Part shown: positions 34,158-41,586 of the stretch, piece after piece
How positions within the stretch are numbered: position 1 is the stretch's first letter
Layout of the letters: every line of letters starts with the position of its first letter
Source: Azospirillum soli
GTDB taxonomy: Bacteria > Pseudomonadota > Alphaproteobacteria > Azospirillales > Azospirillaceae
Length of the DNA: 64,000 nt
Assembly (NCBI RefSeq): GCF_017876165.1
Contig: NZ_JAGINQ010000016.1
Span: 1 to 64,000, forward strand
Direction of reading: 5' to 3'
Position numbers and translations under genes: made by a program
The notes under the pieces: model-generated
The model's database searches: none
Told to the model about the DNA's origin: nothing
What the model saw: only the letters and a program-made list of their open reading frames with translations

Positions 34158-34389
34158 CCTGCGCATCAAGTCCGTGTCGCTTGACGATGAGCGGCTGACG
34201 GTGGACCTGAAGGATGGGCGCTCCATCGCCGTGCCGCTCGCCTGGTACCCGCGCCTGTTCGACGCCACGCCGGAACAGCGCCGCAATTGGGAAATCGCCG
34301 GTGGCGGTTACGGCATTCACTGGCCCGACGTGGACGAAGACCTCAGCACTGAAGGGCTCTTGCGCGGAGCGCCCGCGCCGCGTGCTTGA
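34132..34389 (+). CDS. DUF2442 family protein
   Basis: 85 residues from ATG 34132. Typical DUF2442 pattern: a strand with LDDERLTVDLKDGRSIAVPLAWYPRL then RRNWEIAGGGYGIHWPDVDEDLS. Family members are short beta-rich domains, often encoded next to DUF4160; DNA or partner binding is only inferred. Overlapping reading frames indicate translational coupling with the upstream gene. Confidence 0.88.
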   Translation: MAFSAPKVDLRIKSVSLDDERLTVDLKDGRSIAVPLAWYPRLFDATPEQRRNWEIAGGGYGIHWPDVDEDLSTEGLLRGAPAPRA

Positions 34390-34447
34390 AAGCTTGCCCA
34401 CTCACGCCTACCCTTCACTTCGGTTCTAAAGGCAGCGAGGCCTGAAC

Positions 34448-34702
34448 ATGCCGTCAGCGGTGTCGATGACCATTCGTGTGGATGAAAAGACCGCCGAGAC
34501 ACTCGACCGCCTGTCACGGGCTAGCGATCATGACGCCGCATGGCACCTGGAACGCGCTGTAGAATCCTATCTGTCTGAGCAGCTTGAGGAATTCGAGGAA
34601 ATCCGCCGTGCCGTCGCCGAAGCCGATGCCGGTGATTTCGCCACAGACGACGAGGTGGAGCAGGCTTTTGCCTCGTTCGGCAAGCCGCTGAACGCGCCGT
34701 GA
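34448..34702 (+). CDS. Ribbon-helix-helix antitoxin (CopG/ParD-like)
   Basis: 84 residues. The N-terminal ribbon is VSMTIRVDEKTAETLDRLSR, followed by two helices (DAAWHLERAVESYLSEQ) forming the DNA-binding RHH fold, and an acidic C-terminal tail that would cover the toxin. Its stop overlaps the start of the toxin gene (GTGA). Autorepression through an operator upstream is expected of the family. Confidence 0.88.
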   Translation: MPSAVSMTIRVDEKTAETLDRLSRASDHDAAWHLERAVESYLSEQLEEFEEIRRAVAEADAGDFATDDEVEQAFASFGKPLNAP

Positions 34703-35004
34703 AGGTCCGTTACCTTCGTAGCGCCATTCGGAACATCGAAGAAATCTCCCAATACATCCGTCAGCACAATGAAACAGCCGCATTGAAAGTCGGTCAACGT
34801 ATCCACGATGTGGTGGACCTCATCGCGGAACGCCCAGGGCTCGGGAAGCCGGGCCTTTTTCCGGGAACGCGAGAGTTCAAAATTCCCAATCTTCCGTACC
34901 GGATCATCTATCGCGTCTCGGCAACCAATGAACCGGCGGCCGTTCTGGAAATCCTGCGCGTTCATCATATCCGCCGCCGTCCGGTTCCGCCGGATTGGGC
35001 CTGA
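34699..35004 (+). CDS. RelE/ParE-family toxin
   Basis: 101 residues from GTG 34699. The family fold is indicated by VRYLRSAIRNIEEISQYIRQ, PGLGKPGLFPGTREFKIPNLPYRIIYRV and the ending EILRVHHIRR. RelE-type members cut mRNA in the ribosome and ParE-type members poison gyrase; the sequence alone does not decide, although the RHH partner leans to ParE. Confidence 0.88.
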   Translation: MKVRYLRSAIRNIEEISQYIRQHNETAALKVGQRIHDVVDLIAERPGLGKPGLFPGTREFKIPNLPYRIIYRVSATNEPAAVLEILRVHHIRRRPVPPDWA

Positions 35005-35129
35005 GGTGCCCGCGACTCCGTGACCAATTTGATCCGGCTCCGAAACGCTTGCCAGTTTGGGCGGGGTTGGGCAAAACTCGGGACCGCGCGTCCGGGGGCG
35101 GGATCCGGGTGCGGCTTGCGGGGGTAAGC

Positions 35130-35576
35130 ATGGCACGGAACCTCAAGGCGCTCGGGTTGTGGCGCACCGCGCTGGTTGCCAGCGTGCGGCAGGATGGGCC
35201 GGATTTGTCGGCCCGCCAGATGGCGATCATGCTGCAGATTTACCTGACCGACCCGCCGCACACCGTGCGCGGGCTGGCCGCCACGCTGAACATCTCAAAG
35301 CCCGCCGTCACCCGCGCGCTCGATCGGCTGTCGCTGCTGGGCTTCGTCAAGCGCAAGCGCGACACCGAGGACAAGCGCAACGTGCTCGTCCAGCGCACGG
35401 TGAAGGGCAGCGTCTTCCTTTCCGACTTCGCCGAACTGGTCATCGCCGCCGGGGCAGTGGCGCCGGAGGACATGGCGAAGGTCCAGGCGGAGGAGGAAAT
35501 GGCCGCCGCCGCCAAGGCGAGGCTTGAGGCGGAACTGAAGCCCGCCAAAACCCCCGTCCCCAGCGAAGCGGTTTAA
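35130..35576 (+). CDS. MarR-family transcriptional regulator
   Basis: 148 residues from ATG 35130. A winged helix-turn-helix lies at about 25-95: MAIMLQIYLTDPPHTVRGLA then LNISKPAVTRALDRLSLLGF (recognition helix) and the wing KRKRDTEDKRNVLVQRT. The C-terminal part is helical for dimerisation, with a Pro-rich tail. Ligand and targets are unknown. It is convergent with the reductase gene, 8 bp away. Confidence 0.88.
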   Translation: MARNLKALGLWRTALVASVRQDGPDLSARQMAIMLQIYLTDPPHTVRGLAATLNISKPAVTRALDRLSLLGFVKRKRDTEDKRNVLVQRTVKGSVFLSDFAELVIAAGAVAPEDMAKVQAEEEMAAAAKARLEAELKPAKTPVPSEAV

Positions 35577-35584
35577 TCTCCTCC

Positions 35585-36523
35585 TCAGTATCCCTTGGAG
35601 CGGTCCACGAGGTTCGGCAGGGGCCGCCCCTCGCGGAAGGCGCGGACGGCATCGGCCACCACGTCGGCGGAGCGCGAGGCGTGGGTGATGGCAGCGACGT
35701 GCGGTGTGACGTGCACCTTCGGGTGGCGCCAGAACGGGTGTCCCTCCGGCAGCGGTTCCTCCACGAACACGTCCAGGCTGGCCCCGGCCAGATGACCGCT
35801 GTCGAGCGCCGCCAGCAGATCGTCCTCGACCAGATGCCCGCCGCGCGCGGCGTTGACGACCACGGCTCCCTGGGGCAGGGCGGCGAACAGGTCGCGGTTC
35901 AGGATGCCCTGGGTGTCCGGCGTCAGCGGCAGCAGGCAGACCAGCAGGTCGCATTGCGGCAGCATCGCCGCCAGCCCCTCCGGCCCGGCGAAGCCTTCCA
36001 CCCCCTCCAGGGCCTTCGGCGAGCGGCTCCAGCCCAGCACGCGGTAATCCATGCTCAGCAGCGTCCTGGCCGAGGCGGTGCCCAGCTCGCCCAGCCCCAG
36101 GATGCCGACGCTGACCTCCGAGGCCGGCTTGTGCCCCAGCGGCTTCCAGCTGCCGGCCCGTTGCAGATCCTTGTACTCGTCCAGCTGCCGGTGCCAGCGC
36201 AGCACCTGAAGGGCGACGTAGCCGGCCATGTCCACGGTCAGCCCTTCCGACACCATGCGGACCAGCGGCACATCCGGCAGGGTGGGATCGAGCAGCAGGC
36301 TTTCCACGCCAGCGCCCAGCGACACGATCAGCTTCAGGTTCGGCAGGCTGGCCAGCAGGCCGTGCGGCGGCTTCCACACCAGCGCCATGTCGATGTCCGC
36401 CGGGTCCCCGCCATTCCCGTTCAGGTCCGGCCAGTAGCGGACCTCCAGATCGGGCAGGCGCTTGCCCAGTTCCTCCGGCCAGCGCCCGGGCTCGTCGGTG
36501 GTGGAGCAGAAAAGAAGCGTCAC
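35585..36523 (-). CDS. ghrA: 2-hydroxyacid dehydrogenase, glyoxylate/hydroxypyruvate reductase A type
   Basis: 312 residues from GTG 36523 with AGGGG 8 nt upstream, giving the standard GhrA length; the frame to 36616 overlaps rluE. The NAD(P) fold has GILGLGELGTASAR, the catalytic Arg/Glu/His appear in NAARGGHLVEDDLLAAL and HVTPHVAAITH. It reduces glyoxylate or hydroxypyruvate to glycolate or glycerate. The start region overlaps that of the divergent rluE gene closely. Confidence 0.88.
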   Translation of the reverse strand: MTLLFCSTTDEPGRWPEELGKRLPDLEVRYWPDLNGNGGDPADIDMALVWKPPHGLLASLPNLKLIVSLGAGVESLLLDPTLPDVPLVRMVSEGLTVDMAGYVALQVLRWHRQLDEYKDLQRAGSWKPLGHKPASEVSVGILGLGELGTASARTLLSMDYRVLGWSRSPKALEGVEGFAGPEGLAAMLPQCDLLVCLLPLTPDTQGILNRDLFAALPQGAVVVNAARGGHLVEDDLLAALDSGHLAGASLDVFVEEPLPEGHPFWRHPKVHVTPHVAAITHASRSADVVADAVRAFREGRPLPNLVDRSKGY

Positions 36524-36590
36524 GATGCAAACCCCTGTATCATTGAAAGCTGTGGTGCTGTCATTCGTTCTCGAACCCTTTGAGCCAACC

Positions 36591-37229
36591 GTGCCCCGTC
36601 TGATCCTGCTGAACAAGCCCTATGGCGTGCTGCCGCAATTCACCGACGACCAGGGCCGCCCGACGCTGGCCGACCATGTTCCGGTGAAGGGCGTCTACGC
36701 CGCCGGGCGGCTCGACCGCGACAGTGAGGGGCTGCTGGCGCTGAGCGACGACGGCGCGCTGATCGCGCGCATCGCCTCGCCCAGGCACAAGCTGCCGAAG
36801 ACTTATTGGGTGCAGGTGGAGGGCTTGCCCACGGAGGAGGCGTTGCAGCGCCTGCGCGACGGGGTGACGCTGAACGACGGCCCGACCCTGCCGGCCGAGG
36901 CCCGGATGATGGACGAACCGGCCGACCTCTGGCCGCGCGACCCGCCAGTGCGCTACCGCGCCAGCATCCCGACCCGCTGGATCGCGCTGACCCTGCGCGA
37001 GGGCCGCAACCGGCAGGTCCGCCGCATGACGGCGGCGGTCGGCTTCCCGACCCTGCGCCTGATCCGCTGGTCCATCGGCGACTGGACGCTGGACGGGCTG
37101 GCGCCGGGCCAGTGGAGGGAAGTGGCGTTGGAAAAAGAGAAGCCCGTCAGCTCCGCGGGGAGGGATCGGGCGGGGTCGCGTCCGCCAGCTCGCGCAGCAG
37201 GCGGACCATCGCGGCGCTCTCGGCGATGA
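36591..37229 (+). CDS. rluE: 23S rRNA pseudouridine synthase E-like
   Basis: 212 residues from GTG 36591 (start uncertain; GTG 36552 or ATG 36525 are in frame). The RluE core is clear: LILLNKPYGVLPQFTDDQGR, GRLDRDSEGLLALSDDG with the catalytic Asp, and REGRNRQVRRMTAAVGFPTLRLIR. It isomerises uridine 2457-type sites of 23S rRNA. The last 30 or so residues are Arg/Ser/Pro-rich and run over the 3' end of the convergent BLUF gene (83-bp overlap). Confidence 0.88.
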   Translation: MPRLILLNKPYGVLPQFTDDQGRPTLADHVPVKGVYAAGRLDRDSEGLLALSDDGALIARIASPRHKLPKTYWVQVEGLPTEEALQRLRDGVTLNDGPTLPAEARMMDEPADLWPRDPPVRYRASIPTRWIALTLREGRNRQVRRMTAAVGFPTLRLIRWSIGDWTLDGLAPGQWREVALEKEKPVSSAGRDRAGSRPPARAAGGPSRRSRR

Positions 37230-37578
37230 CGGTCGGGTCGAACCCGGCGGGCATGTATTTCCGGATGATCGCTTCCTGAAGCGGCCCGGCGCCGATGTAG
37301 CGCATCTCCCATTCGGCGAAGAGGCGTTGCTGCGCGGTGCCGAATTCCATCAGCGTCACGCCCGTGTGGCGCGGGTCCGCCGAAATCTTCAGGAACATCT
37401 GCGTTACGATGTCGCGCGCGCCCTCCAGAACCTGAACGAACCAGCTGCCGTTGTAGAAAAGGGCGCCCGTGAGGTTCTCCAGATAATTGTTCGCGTAAGA
37501 TTTTGTCAGAATGTCGGTAACATCTGCATTCCCAAGCGGAACGGGATGACTAAAATAGACAAGCCGCGACAAAAACAT
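37147..37578 (-). CDS. BLUF-domain blue-light sensor protein
   Basis: 143 residues from ATG 37578, preceded by GGAGG. BLUF hallmarks: Tyr in LSRLVYFSHP, Asn in NNYLENLTGALFYNGSWF, Gln in FVQVLEGARD (the flavin-contacting Tyr-Gln pair), then the C-terminal cap. BLUF domains bind FAD and rearrange hydrogen bonds in blue light. No output domain is fused, so it probably acts through a partner. Neighbours give no clear target. Confidence 0.92.
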   Translation of the reverse strand: MFLSRLVYFSHPVPLGNADVTDILTKSYANNYLENLTGALFYNGSWFVQVLEGARDIVTQMFLKISADPRHTGVTLMEFGTAQQRLFAEWEMRYIGAGPLQEAIIRKYMPAGFDPTVIAESAAMVRLLRELADATPPDPSPRS

Positions 37579-37643
37579 GGGCGCCTCCAATTCTTGATCG
37601 GAGGCTACCGCATCCGTGCGTATGAACAACACGGAAGATTGAT

Positions 37644-39284
37644 TTATGTCCTCACGGCCTCCGATTTCATGGCTTCCAGATTCAGCGCGGCGGCCAGCAA
37701 GGCGCGTGTGTAGTCCTGCTCCGGCTCCTCGAAAATGCGGCGGGTCGGGCCTTGCTCCACCACCTTGCCGTCCTTCATGACGATGACGTGGCTGCTGAGC
37801 GCCCGCACCACCCTCAGGTCGTGGCTGATGAAGAGGTAGGCGAGGTTGTGCCGCGCCTGGATGTCGCGCAGCAGGTCCACGATCTGCGCCTGCACCGACA
37901 TGTCGAGCGCCGAGGTCGGCTCGTCCAGCACCACGAACTTCGGCTTCAGCACCAGCGCGCGGGCGATGGCAATGCGCTGGCGCTGGCCGCCGGAGAATTC
38001 GTGCGGGTAGCGGTGCCGGCTGGCGGGGTCGAGGCCCACCTCCTCCAGCGCCTGGGCGACCATGGCGTCGCGCTCCTTGCCGGACCCCATGCCGTGGATC
38101 TGCAACCCCTCGCCGATGATCTGGCCGACCGACATGCGCGGGCTGAGGCTGCCGTAGGGGTCCTGGAAGACCACCTGCATCTCCCGGCGCAGCGGGCGCA
38201 GCCTCGCCGCCTGCAAGCCCTGGATGTTCTTTCCGTCGAAGCGGATCGCCCCCTCGCTGGCGTGCAGCCGCAGCAGCGCGAGGCCCAGCGTCGTCTTGCC
38301 GGACCCGGACTCGCCGACCACGCCGACCGTGTGGCCCCGGCGCACGTCCACCGACACGCCGTCCACCGCGCGGACGTAATCGACGGTCCGGCGCAGCAGG
38401 CCCTTCTTGATCGGGAAATAGACCTTCAGGCTGTCGGCGGCCATCACCTCCGGCGCGTTCTCCGGCGGGGTCAGCGGGTTGCCCTTGGGCTCGGCAGCCA
38501 GAAGCTTCTGGGTGTAGGGGTGCTGCGGGCGGATGAAGATGTCGGCGACGTTGGCTTGCTCGACGATCTCGCCCTGATTCATGACGCAGACCCGGTCGGC
38601 CATCTTGCGCACCACGCCCAGGTCGTGGGTGATGAGCAGCAGCGCCATGCCGAAGCGGCGCTGGAGATCCTTCAGCAGCTCCAGAATCTGCGCCTGGATG
38701 GTCACGTCCAGCGCGGTCGTCGGCTCGTCGGCGATCAGAAGGTCCGGCTCGTTAGCCAGCGCCATGGCGATCATCACGCGCTGGCGCTGGCCGCCCGACA
38801 GTTCATGCGGATAGGCGCCCAGGCGCTTTTCCGGGCTCGGCAGGCCGACCAGCCGCAGCAGCTCCAGCGTGCGCTTGCGCGCGGCGGCGCGGGTCAGGCC
38901 CTTGTGCAGGAACAGCGTCTCGTTGATCTGCCGCTCGATGCTGTGGAGCGGGTTCAGCGAGGTCATCGGCTCCTGAAAGATCATGGCGATGCGGTTGCCG
39001 CGCACGTCGCGCAGCACCTTCTCCTCCGCCCCCACCAGCTCCGTGTCGCGGAAACGGATGGAGCCCTGGGGATGGTGCGCCATGGGGTAGGGCAGCAGTT
39101 GCAGGATCGACAGCGCCGTGACCGACTTGCCCGACCCGGACTCGCCGACCAGCGCGACGGTCTCGCCCTTCGCGATGTCGAACGACACGCCCTTGACCGC
39201 GTGCATCGTCCCGCCGGCGGAGCGGAAATCGACGTGCAGGTTGCGGACCTGGAGGAGATCGGTGAGGGGAGGCTGGGTGGTCAT
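37644..39284 (-). CDS. yejF: Fused peptide ABC transporter ATPase, YejF type
   Basis: 546 residues with two ABC domains. The first has Walker A GESGSGKS, signature LSGGQRQRVMIAMALA and Walker B LLIADEPTTALD; the second has GESGSGKT, FSGGQRQRIAIARAL and FVVLDEPTSALD. Both carry the oligopeptide-transporter C-terminal extension (HPYTQKLLAAEP). It powers the YejB-YejE channel in the inner membrane. It is 26 bp after yejE, the last gene of the operon. Confidence 0.95.
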   Translation of the reverse strand: MTTQPPLTDLLQVRNLHVDFRSAGGTMHAVKGVSFDIAKGETVALVGESGSGKSVTALSILQLLPYPMAHHPQGSIRFRDTELVGAEEKVLRDVRGNRIAMIFQEPMTSLNPLHSIERQINETLFLHKGLTRAAARKRTLELLRLVGLPSPEKRLGAYPHELSGGQRQRVMIAMALANEPDLLIADEPTTALDVTIQAQILELLKDLQRRFGMALLLITHDLGVVRKMADRVCVMNQGEIVEQANVADIFIRPQHPYTQKLLAAEPKGNPLTPPENAPEVMAADSLKVYFPIKKGLLRRTVDYVRAVDGVSVDVRRGHTVGVVGESGSGKTTLGLALLRLHASEGAIRFDGKNIQGLQAARLRPLRREMQVVFQDPYGSLSPRMSVGQIIGEGLQIHGMGSGKERDAMVAQALEEVGLDPASRHRYPHEFSGGQRQRIAIARALVLKPKFVVLDEPTSALDMSVQAQIVDLLRDIQARHNLAYLFISHDLRVVRALSSHVIVMKDGKVVEQGPTRRIFEEPEQDYTRALLAAALNLEAMKSEAVRT

Positions 39285-39310
39285 GGGCTATTCCGCCTTC
39301 TTGAGGGTGG

Positions 39311-40453
39311 TCATTCCGCCGCCTTCTGCTTTTCGACCACCGCGCCCGACTCGTTGGCGGTTGCGGTTGCGGTGGACAGCTGGCCGATGGTCTTGCGCGG
39401 ATCGAAGGCGTCGCGCACCGCCTCGCCGATGAAGATCAGCAGGCTCAGCATGATCGCTAGCACGAAGAAGGCGGTCAGGCCCAGCCATGGCGCTTGCAGG
39501 TTTGCCTTGCCCTGCGCCAGCAGCTCGCCCAGCGACGGTGATCCCGGTGGCAGGCCGAAGCCCAGGAAGTCCAGCGCGGTCAGCGTGGTGATGGAGCCGT
39601 TCAGGATGAAGGGCAGGAAGGTGAGCGTCGCGACCATCGCGTTGGGCAGCACGTGCTTGTACATGATGGTGGCGTCGGTGGCGCCCAGCGCGCGGGCGGC
39701 GCGCACATAGTCGAAGTTGCGCGCCCGCAGGAACTCCGCCCGCACCACTCCGACCAGCGAGGTCCAGGAGAACAGCAGCAGCAGGCCCAGCAGCCACCAG
39801 AAGTTCGGCGTGACCACGCTGGACAGGATGATCAGCAGGAACAGCGTCGGCAGGCCCGACCAGATCTCGATGAAGCGCTGAAACAGCAGGTCGGTCAGCC
39901 CGCCGAAGTAGCCTTGGACCGCGCCCGCCATGATGCCGACGACCGACGAGAACAGCGTCAGCACCAGCCCGAACAGGACCGAGATGCGGAAGCCGTAGAT
40001 CAGCCGCGCCACCACGTCGCGCCCCTGGTCGTCGGTGCCCAGCCAGTTGTCGGCGGACGGCGGGGCGGGGGCGGGGACCGGCAGGTTGTAGTTGATGGTG
40101 CGGTAGCTGTAGGGGATCGGCGGCCAGACGGCCCAGCCCTTCCCGTTGATCAGGTCGCGCACGTAGGGGTCGCGGTAGTCGGTCTCCGTCTCGAACTCGC
40201 CGCCGAAGGTCGTCTCCGGGTAGGTCTGGAAGACCGGCCAGTACAGCGCGTTGTCGTATTTGACCAGCAGCGGCTTGTCGTTGGCGATGAACTCCGCGAA
40301 CAGCGACAGCGTGAACAGCACCAGGAAGATCCAGAAGGACCAGAAGCCCCGCCGGTTCGCGCGGAAGTTCGACAGCCGCCGCCGCGTCAGCGGCGTGACG
40401 CGCATGCCCATGAAGCGCGGTGCGAGAGGCGAGGCAAGGGGCGATGCGGCCAT
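39311..40453 (-). CDS. yejE: Peptide ABC transporter permease YejE
   Basis: 380 residues from ATG 40453, which overlaps the yejB stop. YejE marks: an N-terminal cytoplasmic tail with LSNFRANRRGFWSFWIFL, periplasmic YWPVFQTYPETTFGGEF, WLGTDDQGRDVVARLIYG, and the EAA-loop DYVRAARALGATDATIMYKH. It forms the channel with YejB. Confidence 0.95.
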   Translation of the reverse strand: MAASPLASPLAPRFMGMRVTPLTRRRLSNFRANRRGFWSFWIFLVLFTLSLFAEFIANDKPLLVKYDNALYWPVFQTYPETTFGGEFETETDYRDPYVRDLINGKGWAVWPPIPYSYRTINYNLPVPAPAPPSADNWLGTDDQGRDVVARLIYGFRISVLFGLVLTLFSSVVGIMAGAVQGYFGGLTDLLFQRFIEIWSGLPTLFLLIILSSVVTPNFWWLLGLLLLFSWTSLVGVVRAEFLRARNFDYVRAARALGATDATIMYKHVLPNAMVATLTFLPFILNGSITTLTALDFLGFGLPPGSPSLGELLAQGKANLQAPWLGLTAFFVLAIMLSLLIFIGEAVRDAFDPRKTIGQLSTATATANESGAVVEKQKAAE

Positions 40454-41568
40454 CACACCCTCCGCGCTTCGAAGTCGATGCGCGGGTCCACGGCGACGTA
40501 GGTGATGTCGCCGATCAGGTTCATGATCAGACCCAGCAGCGTGAAGAAATACAGCGTCCCGAACATCACCGGGTAATCGCGGTTGATCGCTGCCTCGAAG
40601 CCCAGCAGGCCCAGCCCGTCCAGCGAGAAGATCACCTCGATCAGCAAGGCGCCGGTGAACAGGATGCCGATGAAGGCGCCGGGGAAACCGGCGATGACGA
40701 TCAGCATGGCGTTGCGGAAGATGTGCCCGTACAGCACCCGCCGCTCCGCCAGCCCCTTGGCCCGCGCGGTGATGACGTACTGCTTGTTGATCTCCTCCAG
40801 GAAGGAGTTCTTGGTCAGCATGGTCAGGCCGGCGAAGCCGCCGATCACCATGGACATCACCGGCAGCACCATGTGCCAGAAGTAATCCAGCACCTGTTGC
40901 CACCATGGCAGATCCGACCAGTTGTCGGACACCAGCCCGCGCAGCGGGAACCAGTCCAGATAGCGCCCGCCTGCGAACACGACGATCAGCAGCACGGCGA
41001 ACAGGAAGCTGGGGATCGCGTAGCCCACGATCACGATGCCCGACGTCCACACGTCGAAGGGCTGCCCGTCGCGCACCGCCTTGGCGATGCCCAGGGGAAT
41101 GGACACCAGATAGACGATCAGCGTGGTCCACAGCCCCAGCGAGATCGACACCGGCATCTTCTCGATGACTAGATCGACCACGCGGCGGTCGCGGAAATAG
41201 CTCTTGCCGAAGTCGAACACGAGATAGTTCGACATCATGTGGATGAAGCGCTCGTGCAGCGGCTTGTCGAAGCCGAACTCGCGCTCCAGCTGCTTGATGA
41301 ACTCCGGATCCAGGCCCTGCGCGCCGCGATAGCGGCTGCCGGCGTCGCCGCCCTGCGCCGCCTGCTGCTGGGCACCGGCCCCGCCGCTGTCGCCGCCGGC
41401 CGTGCCGCCGATGCGGGCGGTGGCCTCCACGGCCGTGCCCTGGACGCGGGCGATCATCTGCTCGATCGGGCCGCCGGGGGCGATCTGCACGATCAGGAAG
41501 TTGATGACCATGATTCCGAACAGGGTCGGGATGATCAGCAGCAGACGGCGGATGATGTAGGCCAGCAT
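40453..41568 (-). CDS. yejB: Peptide ABC transporter permease YejB
   Basis: 371 residues, AAGGAG before the ATG. DppB-like with the YejB-specific large periplasmic insertion (about 40-85, Gly/Ala/Gln-rich), FGFDKPLHERFIHMMSNYL, and the EAA-loop YVITARAKGLAERRVLYGH. The family imports peptides, including antimicrobial ones such as microcin C in enterobacteria. It overlaps yejE by one base pair set (TGATG). Confidence 0.95.
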   Translation of the reverse strand: MLAYIIRRLLLIIPTLFGIMVINFLIVQIAPGGPIEQMIARVQGTAVEATARIGGTAGGDSGGAGAQQQAAQGGDAGSRYRGAQGLDPEFIKQLEREFGFDKPLHERFIHMMSNYLVFDFGKSYFRDRRVVDLVIEKMPVSISLGLWTTLIVYLVSIPLGIAKAVRDGQPFDVWTSGIVIVGYAIPSFLFAVLLIVVFAGGRYLDWFPLRGLVSDNWSDLPWWQQVLDYFWHMVLPVMSMVIGGFAGLTMLTKNSFLEEINKQYVITARAKGLAERRVLYGHIFRNAMLIVIAGFPGAFIGILFTGALLIEVIFSLDGLGLLGFEAAINRDYPVMFGTLYFFTLLGLIMNLIGDITYVAVDPRIDFEARRV

Positions 41569-41586
41569 CGCGCGGGTTCGTGCTCC

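Noticed and set aside
36462..36590. N-terminal extension of rluE
   Set aside because: It overlaps the start of the divergent ghrA-like gene and shows no RluE sequence before LILLNKPYG; a GTG at 36591 suffices.
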